From Porticoccaceae bacterium (GTDB lineage: Bacteria > Pseudomonadota > Gammaproteobacteria > Pseudomonadales > Porticoccaceae): a DNA stretch of 64,000 bases. The position numbers were made by a program, and so were the translations under genes. The notes below the pieces were generated by a model. That model saw nothing but the letters and a program-made list of their open reading frames with translations, made no database searches and was not told the DNA's origin. Positions 30,725 to 39,761 of this stretch are shown piece by piece (position 1 is the first letter of the stretch; every line of letters begins with the position of its first letter). The DNA is taken from the NCBI GenBank assembly GCA_026005035.1, contig BPKH01000005.1, positions 186,001-250,000 on the forward strand, given 5' to 3'.

Positions 30725-31684
30725 ATGGCAACCATTTCCGTTTTCCCGCTGGCGGAGTCCCTGCCCTTCGGGGCGCGGGTGGTAGGGGTGGATCTGGCCG
30801 CTCTCGAGGACGAGGGGCTGCGGGAAGAGCTCAGGACCCTGTTCGAAGAGCGGGGCCTGATCCTCTTCGAGGTGGAGGAGCCCTCCCAGGCCCTCCACGT
30901 CGCCCTGTCCAACGTCTTCGGGCCCCTCAAGGAGCACCCCGTGCCCACGGTGGCGCGGGTGGATCCGGAGCACCTGCCGGGGGTCATCGACATGGTCCAC
31001 GATCCCGCCACCGCCGGCATCTGGGAGGTGGAGGGGCGGGTGGTCTCTTCCTGGCTGCCGTGGCACTTCGACCACTGCTACAACGACGAACTCAACCGCG
31101 CCGGGGTGTTGCGGGCGATCGACATCCCCCCCGAAGGGGGGCTCACCGGCTTCGCCGACGGCGTGCAGCTCTACCGGGATCTGGATCCCGCGCTGCGGGA
31201 GCGCATCGCCGGGCAGCGGGTGCTCTACACCCTCGACATGCGCTACACCCACATGCGCTTCGGCCGCCCGCCTGCCTTCCGCGAGATCCGACCGATGCCG
31301 GGGCACCTGGAGCTGCTCGACTACGCGCGCAGTCTGCCGCGCGCCGTCCACCCGGCCGTGTGGACCCGTCCCGACGGCACCCCAGTCCTCCACGTCTCCC
31401 CCTGGATGGCGGTGGGGTTGGAGGGCGCCGAAAACCCCGAGGGCGATGCTTTGCTTGAGGCGGTCTGCCAGCAGATCCGCACCCGCGCCCAGGCCTACTG
31501 GCACCGCTGGCGCCCGGGGGACTTTTTGATCTGGGACAATTGGCGCTTCCTGCACGCGGTGTCCGGCCATCCCCCCGAAGCGCCCCGCCGCATGCAGCGC
31601 ACCACCATCCGGGGCGACTACGGCCTCGGCTACTTCGAGTGCGGCGCCCGGGGCCACCGCTTGCAGGCGGAGCTCGAAGTCTAG
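30725..31684 (+). CDS. TauD/TfdA-family Fe(II)/2-oxoglutarate dioxygenase
   Basis: A 319-residue protein with the facial triad His114-x-Asp116 (WHFDHCY) and distal His277 (WRFLHAVSG), and arginines in RRMQRTTIRGD for 2-oxoglutarate binding. Members hydroxylate taurine, 2,4-D, alkyl sulphates and other small acids. The family in oxygenase clusters is often uncharacterised. It is transcribed alone, divergent from the LLM gene and tail-to-tail with P450 (2). Confidence 0.92.
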   Translation: MATISVFPLAESLPFGARVVGVDLAALEDEGLREELRTLFEERGLILFEVEEPSQALHVALSNVFGPLKEHPVPTVARVDPEHLPGVIDMVHDPATAGIWEVEGRVVSSWLPWHFDHCYNDELNRAGVLRAIDIPPEGGLTGFADGVQLYRDLDPALRERIAGQRVLYTLDMRYTHMRFGRPPAFREIRPMPGHLELLDYARSLPRAVHPAVWTRPDGTPVLHVSPWMAVGLEGAENPEGDALLEAVCQQIRTRAQAYWHRWRPGDFLIWDNWRFLHAVSGHPPEAPRRMQRTTIRGDYGLGYFECGARGHRLQAELEV

Positions 31685-31698
31685 GGACCGCCGGGCGT

Positions 31699-32985
31699 TC
31701 AGGCCGTCTCTAGGATGACGTGGAGCTCTTTGAGGCCGCGGATGATGAAGCTCGGCTCGAACGCGAAGCGCCGCTCGCCGGGCGGCCCGTGGCGCTGGGC
31801 GTCCAGGTCGATGTGCCGGGTGCGGGCCAAAAACTCCTCGAGGATGACTCGCACCTCGGCCCGCGCCAGGGGAGCACCGGCGCAGGTGTGCACGCCGCGG
31901 CCGAAGGCCAGGTGCTCGAGGATGCGCGGCCGCTCGAGGCGGAACTCGTCCGGGTTCTCCCAGCGGCGCGGATCCCGGTTGGCGGCCGCCAGGGCCACCA
32001 GGACGCGGGTGCCGGCCTTGACCGGCGTGCCGCCGATGGTGGTGTCGCGCCGCGCCAGGCGGAAGGTGGCCTTGGTGGAGCCCTCGAGGCGCAACACCTC
32101 TTCGAGGAGGGCGGGGATCCGCTTGGGTTCGGCGCGCAGGGTCTCCTGGAGGCCCGGCACGTCGACGATGTAGCGGGTGGCGTTGGAGAGCAGTTTGGCG
32201 CTGGTGTCCTGGCCCGCGCCGAACATGAAGGTGGCCATCTTCACCAGGTCTTCGATCTCCGGCAGGGTGCCGTCGGGGTAGGTGGCGGTGGCGAGCTCCG
32301 AGAGGATGTCCTGGCGCGGCGCGGCGCGCCGCTCCGCCAGGTAGCGGGCGAAGTAGCCGGCCATGAACTCTAAGGGACTGAACTGGGTGGGCGCCTCTTC
32401 GGCCTGCATGTTGCCGGGCGGAGGGGCGGCATCGATCACCTCGCGGAAGGTTTCGCGGTCTTCCGGGGGCACGCCGAGGAGGTCGGCGATGACCATGGTG
32501 ACGAAGGGGGTGGCGATGCCGTTGACCATTTCGCAGCGGCCCTGGGCGACGGCCTCATCCACCATTTGGCGGGCGAGGGTGCGCATGTAGTCCTCGTTGG
32601 CCTTGAGGCGGGTGGGGGTGAAGAGGCGGTTGACGAGGGCGCGCATGTGGGTGTGGCGGGTGTCGTCGAAGCTCACCAGGAGGTCGTGGCCGGGGAACTG
32701 GTGGCGGTGGGCTTCGATCTGGTCGCTGATGTCGGGGCCTTCGGGGGTGAAGGGGAGGGGGTAGGCGGCGCCCACCACGCAGTTGACGGAGGAGAAGTCG
32801 CGGTGGTTGCGCAGGACTTCGACGCACTCGTCGAAGCCGGTGACCACCAGGATACCGCCGTGGTGGTCGAGCCAGGTGAGGGGTCCCTGGGCGGCGAGGG
32901 CGCGGAAGTAGGCGTAGGGGTCGAGGAGGACCGACAGGTCGGTGAAGTAGTCGCGCTGGGCGAGGGATTGGGCGGTGGGTTCCAT
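31699..32985 (-). CDS. Cytochrome P450 (2)
   Basis: A 428-residue P450 with the I-helix FGAGQDTSA, ExxR in EEVLRLE, and the heme loop FGRGVHTCAG with Cys368. The start MEPTAQ at 32985 has GGAG eight bases upstream; the longer frame to 33105 lacks P450 similarity. It is expressed from a promoter near 33.14 kb that carries a TetR-type operator, leaving a leader of about 140 bases. Confidence 0.93.
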   Translation of the reverse strand: MEPTAQSLAQRDYFTDLSVLLDPYAYFRALAAQGPLTWLDHHGGILVVTGFDECVEVLRNHRDFSSVNCVVGAAYPLPFTPEGPDISDQIEAHRHQFPGHDLLVSFDDTRHTHMRALVNRLFTPTRLKANEDYMRTLARQMVDEAVAQGRCEMVNGIATPFVTMVIADLLGVPPEDRETFREVIDAAPPPGNMQAEEAPTQFSPLEFMAGYFARYLAERRAAPRQDILSELATATYPDGTLPEIEDLVKMATFMFGAGQDTSAKLLSNATRYIVDVPGLQETLRAEPKRIPALLEEVLRLEGSTKATFRLARRDTTIGGTPVKAGTRVLVALAAANRDPRRWENPDEFRLERPRILEHLAFGRGVHTCAGAPLARAEVRVILEEFLARTRHIDLDAQRHGPPGERRFAFEPSFIIRGLKELHVILETA

Positions 32986-33138
32986 GGCAAGAGCTCCAAG
33001 AATTCGGCACTTCGCACAGATGCCACCGGCGCGAGCCCCCCTCCGCGGGTGGCGGTGCGAGCGGGAGGGCCGGACACCAGGCAAGGCGCCGGGGTATGGA
33101 CACATCGCTCGACCGCGGGCTCATGCCGACCATTACTC

Positions 33139-33166
33139 TGATACGAAACGTATCATAAAATGTCAA
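33139..33166 (-). promoter_or_regulatory. TetR-type operator inside the promoter of P450 (2)
   Basis: TGATACG-AAA-CGTATCA (33139-33155) is a perfect 7-bp inverted repeat with a 3-base centre, the form bound by many TetR/AcrR repressors. On the minus strand it falls inside a promoter: TTGACA (33166-33161), a 17-bp spacer, then TATCAG. The repeat covers the spacer and -10, so a bound repressor would block the polymerase. No TetR gene is in the window. Confidence 0.6.
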
Positions 33167-33253
33167 GAGGGAAACACCCACCCGCCGCGGCGGGCGGCGA
33201 GTGGGGTCGGAGGTGGGGCGGGAAACTGTCGGCCGGTGCCGTCGAGCGGGGCC

Positions 33254-33376
33254 CTACTTGGTCTTGGTGGGCGCGGGGTTGGCCGGTTTCGGCTTGTTGG
33301 TGTCTTTGCGGCGGGTGTTGCCGTAGCTGCCGCGGAACAGTTTGCCGCGGCGGGTGCGGATGTCGCCTTTGCCCAT
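33254..33376 (-). CDS. 30S ribosomal protein bTHX
   Basis: A 40-residue basic protein beginning MGKGDIRTRRGKLFRGSYGN, the diagnostic start of the bTHX family, which stabilises the head of the small ribosomal subunit. The ATG at 33376 follows GAGGAGGG; a longer upstream frame adds unrelated sequence. It has a good promoter of its own. It is a housekeeping gene stranded among catabolic genes. Confidence 0.9.
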   Translation of the reverse strand: MGKGDIRTRRGKLFRGSYGNTRRKDTNKPKPANPAPTKTK

Positions 33377-33416
33377 GCGGCCCTCCTCTGGTCGTGGGTG
33401 GAAGTGAAGGGCGCTC

Positions 33417-33444
33417 ATTCTAAGGGGCTCGGCGCGGGGTGCAA
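33417..33444 (-). promoter_or_regulatory. Promoter of bTHX gene
   Basis: On the minus strand, TTGCAC (33444-33439) and TAGAAT (33422-33417) are separated by 16 bp, about 40 bases before the bTHX start codon. The match to the sigma70 consensus is good and no other start is nearby. Confidence 0.5.
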
Positions 33445-33510
33445 AGTCGCCATGTTGATTCAGAATACGTAGTCCAGATTCGGGCGCCAAGTGCCGGCAG
33501 TCTAGAGCGA

Positions 33511-33651
33511 CCGGCCTCCTACAAGGTGCCCCGCGCCTTCGTCTTCGCCGCCGATGAGGAGATTCCCCGCACCGACACCGGTAAAGTCAAGCTCGACGCT
33601 TTGAGCGACTTCATCGCCCGCCGTCTCGCCGAAGGGAAATCCAGCTCGTGA
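33511..33651 (+). pseudogene. C-terminal remnant of an AMP-dependent acyl-CoA ligase
   Basis: About 46 codons read YKVPRAFVFAADEEIPRTDTGKVKLD and on to the stop. This is the last segment of an adenylate-forming ligase, including the catalytic-lysine region (TGKVK). Everything upstream of 33511 is unrelated, so more than 450 codons are missing. The stop overlaps the GTG of the next gene, suggesting the two were once an operon. Confidence 0.75.
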
Positions 33652-34637
33652 ACCTAGCCGACCCAGTGCGCATCGCCGACCACTTCGCGCCCGATCCGGG
33701 CAGCGACCCCTACTGGACCGAGAGCGCCTGGTTTTCCTGGGCCATTCCAGAGGAGGGGATCAATGGCTTCTTCTACTACCACTTCCGCCCCAACCTGAAC
33801 TGTATGTTGGCCGGCCCCGCCATGTGGGATGCGCGGGGAGCTCCCCCTTCCGGCCAGCTGCCCTGGAACTTTCTGTTCTACGACTGGCAGCTCATGCGCC
33901 CCCTGCCGGCCGGTCGCTACGGGGTGGACTACGACAAGTATCGCTTCGCCACCGCCTGGGGCATGGCCGTCGAGGTGCTCGAGCCGCTTCGCCGCTACCG
34001 CTTGCGCTACGCCGCCGACGAGCTCGAACTGGAGCTCCTGTTCACCGCCACCGCCGGGCTCAACTGGGTGGGCTCGCCGCCGGGGGGCGAGCGCTCTTTT
34101 CGCATGCACTTCGAGCAGCCGGGTAGGATTCAGGGGCGGGTGTCCCTCGGCGAGCGCACCTACCAGGTCGACTGCTTCGCGATTCGCGACGGTTCCCACG
34201 GCCCCCGTTCCCTGGAGCGGACGGTTCCCGGCGGCTACACCTGGTCCACCGCCGACGAGGGACACGGCTTTCACCTGCTGGCCAAGGATTTCGACAGCTC
34301 GCGGGAAACGCGCATCGTCGGCGGCTATCTGCTCCGGGACGGGGTGATGGCGCCCCTCGCGGGCGGCGTGCGGCGGGTGGTGGAGCGGGTCGGACCGCGC
34401 CCCGAGCGGGTCGAGGTGGAGGCCGAAGACCGCCTCGGCAGGCGTCTCTACGCCCGGGGGCGGGCGGTCGCCCCGGCAGAGTTCATGCTCTTTCCCGATC
34501 GGGGACAATGGTGGAGCCAATTCGCCTGGGACTACGACGGCTTCGCGGGCGCCCTGGGGGAAGATCAGGAGTACTACGGCATCCACGATTTCCGCCGCTG
34601 GCATCGGGCCGGCCCCGACGCTTGGCGACGCCGCTGA
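33648..34637 (+). CDS. DUF7065/DUF7064-like (CrtC/AttH lipocalin-like) protein
   Basis: A 329-residue protein starting at GTG 33648, overlapping the ligase remnant's stop. Segments WTESAWFSWAIPEEGINGFFYYHFRPNL and GRYGVDYDKYRFATAWGMAVE resemble large uncharacterised proteins of the DUF7065/7064 type, which are distant lipocalin-like relatives of hydroxyneurosporene synthase CrtC. No catalytic motif is assigned. These proteins recur beside P450s and acyl-CoA genes in terpenoid- or steroid-degrading bacteria. The family name is from memory of the pattern, so it is held with moderate confidence. Confidence 0.6.
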   Translation: MNLADPVRIADHFAPDPGSDPYWTESAWFSWAIPEEGINGFFYYHFRPNLNCMLAGPAMWDARGAPPSGQLPWNFLFYDWQLMRPLPAGRYGVDYDKYRFATAWGMAVEVLEPLRRYRLRYAADELELELLFTATAGLNWVGSPPGGERSFRMHFEQPGRIQGRVSLGERTYQVDCFAIRDGSHGPRSLERTVPGGYTWSTADEGHGFHLLAKDFDSSRETRIVGGYLLRDGVMAPLAGGVRRVVERVGPRPERVEVEAEDRLGRRLYARGRAVAPAEFMLFPDRGQWWSQFAWDYDGFAGALGEDQEYYGIHDFRRWHRAGPDAWRRR

Positions 34638-34652
34638 CGAGTGGATTCGCCC

Positions 34653-34800
34653 ATGGCCGTCCCTTCGAGACCTGCCGCGGAACAGATCGTCCGCTACCAA
34701 AAGGACCCGCAAACCCGTATTGCCACCATCACCCTCGATCGCCCCGAAAAGCTCAATGCCCCCACCGCGGCGGCGCGGCGCCGTTCCGCCCCCGTGGCAG
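34653..34800 (+). pseudogene. N-terminal remnant of an enoyl-CoA hydratase-family gene
   Basis: The ATG at 34653 begins a frame with VRYQKDPQTRIATITLDRPEKLNAP, the first beta-strands of a crotonase. After about 45 codons the similarity is lost (AAARRRSAPVAGAG) and the frame runs into the P450 gene out of register. About 200 codons are missing. Together with the ligase remnant it marks past deletions on both sides of the DUF7065-like gene. Confidence 0.7.
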
Positions 34801-34890
34801 GCGCGGGTGATTCGGCAGACCGAGGCGCGCCCCTGCGCGCAATGTCGAATCCGCTGCGCGGGGCGTCGAAGCGCGCCGGATGTCGCGTCT

Positions 34891-34896
34891 TATACT
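34891..34896 (+). promoter_or_regulatory. Possible -10 element before P450 (3)
   Basis: TATACT lies 30 bases before the P450 start codon in otherwise very GC-rich DNA. The -35 region (near 34868) is poor, so the promoter would need an activator. Confidence 0.35.
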
Positions 34897-34926
34897 ACGC
34901 TACGGTGGAAAAAAGAGGGGTCACCC

Positions 34927-36177
34927 ATGGTTGCCTTGGCCGACCTCGAGCTGCCGTGGCTGCCCGTTTCGGATGCGGCCTTTGCCGCGGACCCCTGGCC
35001 CCACTTCGCCGCCGCACGCGCCGAGCATCCCTGGCTTGCCCGCTGCGCCCACGGGTACCTGGTCCACGGCCACCGGCAGGCTCGCGAGCTTCTGCGCCGG
35101 GACGACGACCTCGTTCCCGCTGTGGCCGATCTGGCCGCCACCCTGGGCGCTTTGGACACGGGTTGGGGGCGGTTTCAACGGATGCACCTGCAGAGTCGAA
35201 CCGGCGCCGATCACCGGCGGTTGCGGGGCATCGTCGCCCCCTTCTTCTCGCCCGCGGCCGCCCGCGCCCAGCGCGGCCTGATGGCCCGCACCATGGTCCG
35301 CCTGCTCGACCAGTGGGCGCCCCGGGGTGCCTTCGACTTCGAGGAGTTTGTCTCCTGGTATCCCATCAGCGTGATGAGCGCCATCCTGGGTGCACCGCTG
35401 GAGGCGATCCCCGCCCTGCGCAGCTCCTTGGAGGCCCTGGGACTCGCCTTCGGCATGGATCCCGATTTCATGCCGCGGGTGGAAGAGGGATACCAGGTAT
35501 TGGAACGGCACGTCCGCGAGCTTTGGGAGGACCGGTGCACCCAGAGGGGGCGAGACGACGATCTGCTCGGCCACCTGGTGCACGCGGTGGCGGAGGGCCG
35601 CTTGAGCGAGCGGGAAGCTTGGGATTTCCTGATCTTCGCCTACGTGGGTGGCTACGACACCTCCAAGAACGCCATGACCATCCTCATGAGCCTCCTCCTG
35701 GAGCGGCCGGCAATGTACGCCCGCTGCGCCGAGGACCTGGCTTACTGCGGGCGGGTGATGGAGGAGGGGTTCCGCTACTTCACTACGGCCACCATCCCCC
35801 GCCGGGTGGTGCGGCCCCTCGAGTACGAGGGCATCAACTTTCCCGAGGGCGCCCTGCTGCTCTTCCCGGTGAGCGTCACCGGGCGCGATCCCGCGGTCTG
35901 CCCCCGCCCCGACGAGTTCGACCCCGACCGGCAGCTCGACCCCGAGGCGCACCATCTCGCCTTCGGCCGGGGTGCGCACATCTGCCTCGGCCAGTTCATC
36001 GCCCGCAACCAGATCGAGGTGGGGCTTTACCTGATTGCCCGGCGGCTCGCCAACCCCCGCCGCACCGGCCCCTCAGAGTGGCGGCCCTTCATGGGGGTGT
36101 GGGGGCTTAGGGGCCTGCCCATCGCCTTCGAGGATCGCGGCGCGCCCAGCGGGGACCAGATCCCCGCCGTGGCCTGA
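34927..36177 (+). CDS. Cytochrome P450 (3)
   Basis: A 416-residue P450. The I-helix is FAYVGGYDTSKNA, with GYDTS where other P450s have AG-D/E-T. The heme loop is FGRGAHICLG with Cys353. The start MVALADLELPWLPV follows AGAGGGG; longer in-frame extension upstream is not P450-like. The ExxR glutamate and arginine are in MEEGFRYF. The substrate is unknown. Downstream lies a 288-bp gap without genes. Confidence 0.92.
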   Translation: MVALADLELPWLPVSDAAFAADPWPHFAAARAEHPWLARCAHGYLVHGHRQARELLRRDDDLVPAVADLAATLGALDTGWGRFQRMHLQSRTGADHRRLRGIVAPFFSPAAARAQRGLMARTMVRLLDQWAPRGAFDFEEFVSWYPISVMSAILGAPLEAIPALRSSLEALGLAFGMDPDFMPRVEEGYQVLERHVRELWEDRCTQRGRDDDLLGHLVHAVAEGRLSEREAWDFLIFAYVGGYDTSKNAMTILMSLLLERPAMYARCAEDLAYCGRVMEEGFRYFTTATIPRRVVRPLEYEGINFPEGALLLFPVSVTGRDPAVCPRPDEFDPDRQLDPEAHHLAFGRGAHICLGQFIARNQIEVGLYLIARRLANPRRTGPSEWRPFMGVWGLRGLPIAFEDRGAPSGDQIPAVA

Positions 36178-36465
36178 GAGAGCCTTGAGAGCGGTGGCAA
36201 TGCGCGCCGAGCCCTGATTCCTGGTCATTGCCGCGGAGGGCATCCACCTACCCGGGGCCGGCCGGGTGCGGGCCGGCTACTCGAGGGGGCCGAGCGGCCA
36301 GTCTCGGCCGCGTCTTCAAGGGTCACGTCGGTCTGATCCCGCGAGTATGCCGCCGCTTCGCCCACTTCCCGGGAGGCGGGGCGGCCATCCGGCTCCACCC
36401 ACCGCTGGGTGCTTTCCAATCACCAATCCGCCGAGGTGCACGAGGCAGGGCGCGGCCGTGTGGTC
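36178..36465. other. 288-bp gap, no gene seen
   Basis: Between the P450 stop and the TerC stop. Short open frames exist on both strands, but none has a ribosome site or a recognisable protein pattern. No T-tailed hairpin was found. Confidence 0.5.
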
Positions 36466-37487
36466 TCAAGATGGCTCCTCCGGCGGCCGCTCGCGCTTCG
36501 TGGCGAAGGGATAGGCGCCACGCAGGCCGGGCTTGGCGGGCACGACGAGGGACAGCGCCATCGCCGTCGCCAGAATCGCTGCCGTCGCCGTAAGCGACCA
36601 GGAGATGGGGACCTGGTAGACGTCGGCGAGCAGCATCTTCGCGCCGATCAGGACGAGTACCACGGCGAGGCCGTAGGAGAGCAGGTGAAACCGCTCGTGC
36701 ATCCCGGCGAGGAGGAAGTACAAAGCCCTAAGCCCCAGGATGGCGAACACGTTGGAGGTGAGCACGATGAACGGATCGGTGGTGATGGCGGAAGATGGCG
36801 GGGATGGAATCGACGGCGAAGATCAGGTCGACGAAGCCGATGAAGAGAACCACCAGCACCAGGGGGGTGGCGACCCGCACCCCCTCGTGGACCATGAACA
36901 GCTTGTCGCCGTCGTAGAAGGGCGCGATGCGGATCCGCCGCCGCAGCCAGCGCAGCGTCCGGTTCGCCTCGAGGTCGGGTTCCTCGCCCGCCGCGAACCA
37001 CATCTTGATTCCGGTGTAGACGAGGAAGGCGCCGAAGCCGTAGAGCAACCAGTGGAAGTGGCGAATGGCCCAGGCGCCGAGGAGGATCATGGCCGCCCGC
37101 AGGAGGAGTGCACCCAAGATGCCGATCATCAAAGCGCGCTTTTGCAACTCCGCCGGCACCCCGAAGTGGCTGAAGATCATCAAAAAGACGAACATGTTGT
37201 CGACGGCGAGCGCCTTTTCGATCAGGTAGCCCGCAAGGAATTCCAACGCCTTGGCGTCAGCGGTGGTCTCGCGCGCAGGGTCACCGCTCATCCCCCCCAG
37301 GAACCACCACAACCAGGCGCCGAACAAAAAGCTGACTGCGATCCAGAGGAGAGACCAGATCGCCGCCTCGCCCAATGGACACCCGGTGGGCGCCCTGGCG
37401 GCGCAGGGCGGAAAAGTCGACCCACAGACAGAAGAGCACGAACGCCGCGAACAGCGTCCACATCTCGGGGGTGCCGACGGAGTGCAT
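36466..37487 (-). pseudogene. TerC-family integral membrane protein, two frameshifts
   Basis: Begins MHSVGTPEMWTLFAAFVLF at 37487 and continues, after a +1 base in the GGG run near 37372 (VSI-GEAAIWSLLW), through EKALAVDNMFVFLMIFSHFG and [10 protein letters not shown] second +1 base near 36796 shifts again to [16 protein letters not shown] and the normal C-terminus. About eight membrane helices and the acidic AVDN/AVDS motifs of TerC (metal export, often manganese, or tellurite resistance) are intact. Removing two bases restores a full-length protein, so either recent decay or sequencing error is possible. Confidence 0.85.
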
Positions 37488-37844
37488 GAGGCGCTTCCTG
37501 GTGCGTGGCTGAGGCGTGCCGGCGGCGAGGGTCGCGATGCCCTGGCGGAACCTGCCGCCCTCGCGCAGGCGCAAGGATAGGGAGTCGAGCCTTGGGTCGG
37601 TCAAAGGATTCTCCTGGTTGAATCGGCACCCGGATGGGGGTGCGCAGCGCCGCCGTCCGGGGAGGCGTTGAGACCGACCGTCGGGTGGAGGTTCCCCGGA
37701 TTCCGCTTCGCTTCATCCGGCCTAAGCCGGGGGCGAAGGTGTCCGGATGGGGGCGCGCCCGCGGGTCGACGAGAAGGCGCAGCCGGTCGAGCCGGGGTGT
37801 GGCGAAGGGCGCACCATCGCCGAGCGAGCAGACGGAGACGAACG
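37488..37844. other. 357-bp gap with REP-like hairpin, no gene
   Basis: Between the divergent TerC and SDR starts. An upstream in-frame extension of TerC (to 37604) is possible but lacks family similarity. The gap holds the palindrome described separately. No clear promoter was recognised. Confidence 0.45.
37696..37720. repeat. REP-like palindrome
   Basis: CCGGAT (37696-37701) and ATCCGG (37715-37720) flank CCGCTTCGC, inside CCCCGGATTCCGCTTCGCTT. This shape (CCGGATTnCGCTTCGCT-ATCCGG) resembles dispersed extragenic palindromes of Proteobacteria. Only one copy was noticed here. Confidence 0.4.
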
Positions 37845-38777
37845 GTGGCGGAACTGCGCTTCGACGGCCTCACCGTGGTGGTGACCGGTGCGGGCAGCAA
37901 CCCCGGCATCGGCCGCGCCTGCGCGCATCTCTTCGCCGCGCGGGGCCAACCTCATCATCAACGACGTGGGGGGTGAGAGCGCCTGGCCTGAGGTGCCGGC
38001 GCCGTCGGCCTCGGCGGTGGGCGAGGAGATCCGTGCCCTCGGGGGACGGGCGCTCGCCGACCACCACTCGGTGGCCGAGGAAAGGGGCGCCCGGGCGCTG
38101 GTGGAGCGGGCCCTCGAGGCCTACGGGCGCCTCGACGTGCTGGTCAACAACGCCGCGGTGTGTCTGGCCGCCCCCGTGGACGAGAGGAGCGCCTGGGACA
38201 TTGAGCACCACCTGCGCGTCAACCTCCTCGGGCCCTTCTGGACGAGCCGGGCCGCCTGGCCCCACCTGCGCCGCCAGGGCGGCGGGGGCGATCGTCAACC
38301 TGACCTCGGGGGCCATGGCGGGGGTATCGATTTCTCGCCGCCTACGGGGCGAGCAAAGGGGGCCTCTGGTCGCTGACACCGCGCCCCGGCCGCGGAGGGC
38401 AAGCCCTTTGGCGTCCGGGTCAACGCCGTCAACCCCGGCGCCTACACCCGCCTGGTGCTGGCCCAGCAACGGCCCGATTCCCCCCTCTTGCAGCATGCCC
38501 GGGCGCATCTGCCGGCGGAGTTGGTGGCACCGCTGGTGGCCTTCCTGGCCCACCCCTCCTGCCCCCTGACGGGGGAATGCCTGGAGGCGGTGGGAGGCGC
38601 CGTGCGCCGCATCCTCCTCACCCGGGCGGGGGGGTTCCAGGGACCCCGGTCTCACGCCGGAAGGAGTCGCGGCGCGCCTGGACGAGCTCCTGGCGGCGGG
38701 GGTGGAGGAGGTGGTGCCGGCCGGGGAGCTGGATCCGGCCGAGTGGTACCTGCGCCCCTACCGCGCTGTCCGGCTAG
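37845..38777 (+). pseudogene. Short-chain dehydrogenase/reductase with several frameshifts
   Basis: The GTG at 37845 starts LRFDGLTVVVTGAGSNPGIGR. The protein then changes frame near 37940 (ANLIINDVGG), near 38283 (AIVNLTSGAMAG) and near 38335 (LAAYGASKGGLWSL), with at least one more shift after 38635. The SDR cofactor motif, NNA, Ser and YxxxK are all intact once the frames are joined. It is a longer SDR of the HSD17B4-like type. The coding ends of this gene and the convergent dehydrogenase share one CTAG. Confidence 0.75.
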
Positions 38778-39761
38778 AGACGATTGGGGCGCTCGTTGAA
38801 GAGCGGCTCGCCGGCCAGGTAGCGGCGCAGGTTTTCGGCGAAAAGGGACCAGAGAATCCCGCCAGTAGTCGCCGAGGTCCGCCGCGCAGTGGGCGGAGAT
38901 GGCCAGCCGGGGCGCCCGCCACAGAGGGTGCTCGGCGGGCAGGGGTTCGACGGCGGCCACGTCGATGGCGGCGCCGCCCAGGTGGCCCGTCTGGAGAGCG
39001 TCGCAAAGTGCCGCTTCGTCCACCAGGGAGCCGCGGGCCACGTTGCAGAAAAAGGCCCCGGGGGGCAAGGCGGCAAAGGCCGCGCGGTCCATCAGGCCCC
39101 AGGTCTCGGGGCCTTCTGCGGCGGCGAGCACCAGGGCGTCGCACTGGCCGAGCATCTCACCAAGCCGTGCCAGTGGGTGGCAAGCCGCCACTTCCGGCGG
39201 GGTGGGGTCGCGAAAGGGCGCCCGGCGGGCGGCCCAGCACCCGCATGCCGAGGGCCGCGGCGCGGCGGGCGAGGGGCGCGGCCGATGGCGCCGAGGCCCA
39301 CCACGCCGAGGGTGGCGCCCGCCAGGCTGCGCCCTGGCAGGGGTTGCCAGCGGCGCTCTCGCTGGGCGGCGGCCAGTTCGTCGAAGCGCTTGAAGTGGGC
39401 GAGGATCCGCGCCAGGGTGAACTCGGCGATGGAGTCCGCCGCCAAGCCCCGCGGCGCTGGTGAGCCGGCAGCCGAGGCGCTCGAGCCCCACCCGCTGCAG
39501 TTGCGCCACACCCGCTCCCGCCGACTGCACCCAGCGCAGGCGGGGGGCCAGGCGGTGAACGTCGAAGGGCAGGTCGATGGCGAGCACCACCTCGGAGCGC
39601 CCGAGGGCCGCGCGGAATGCCGCCGACGCTCGCGGCGCCAAGGGGCGCGCCCGCTCGGGGTCGGGGCCGCCGCGCAGGGCGCGCACCGCGGGGGTGTCCA
39701 GGTACTCGGCCCAGGTCAGGCGAACCCGCCCCGCGAAGGGGCGAAGGGCGTTAGGCCGGCA
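38774..39761 (-). pseudogene. D-2-hydroxyacid dehydrogenase, several frameshifts, 5' end at prophage junction
   Basis: From NALRPFAGRVRLTWAEYLDT the frame shifts near 39446 (SAAG-LAADSIAEFTLARI), 39283, about 39225 and about 38868. Joined, it keeps GVVGLGAIG (NAD site), FCNVARGSLVDEAAL (Arg) and SAHCAADLGDYW (His), the hallmarks of the 2-hydroxyacid dehydrogenase family. The 5' end runs into the prophage end repeats without a credible start; roughly the first 10-20 codons are missing. The phage probably inserted in or just before the start of this gene. Confidence 0.75.

Noticed and set aside
36225-36419. Minus-strand 64-codon frame downstream of P450 (3)
   Set aside because: No ribosome site and no recognisable pattern; short GC-rich frames are expected by chance.
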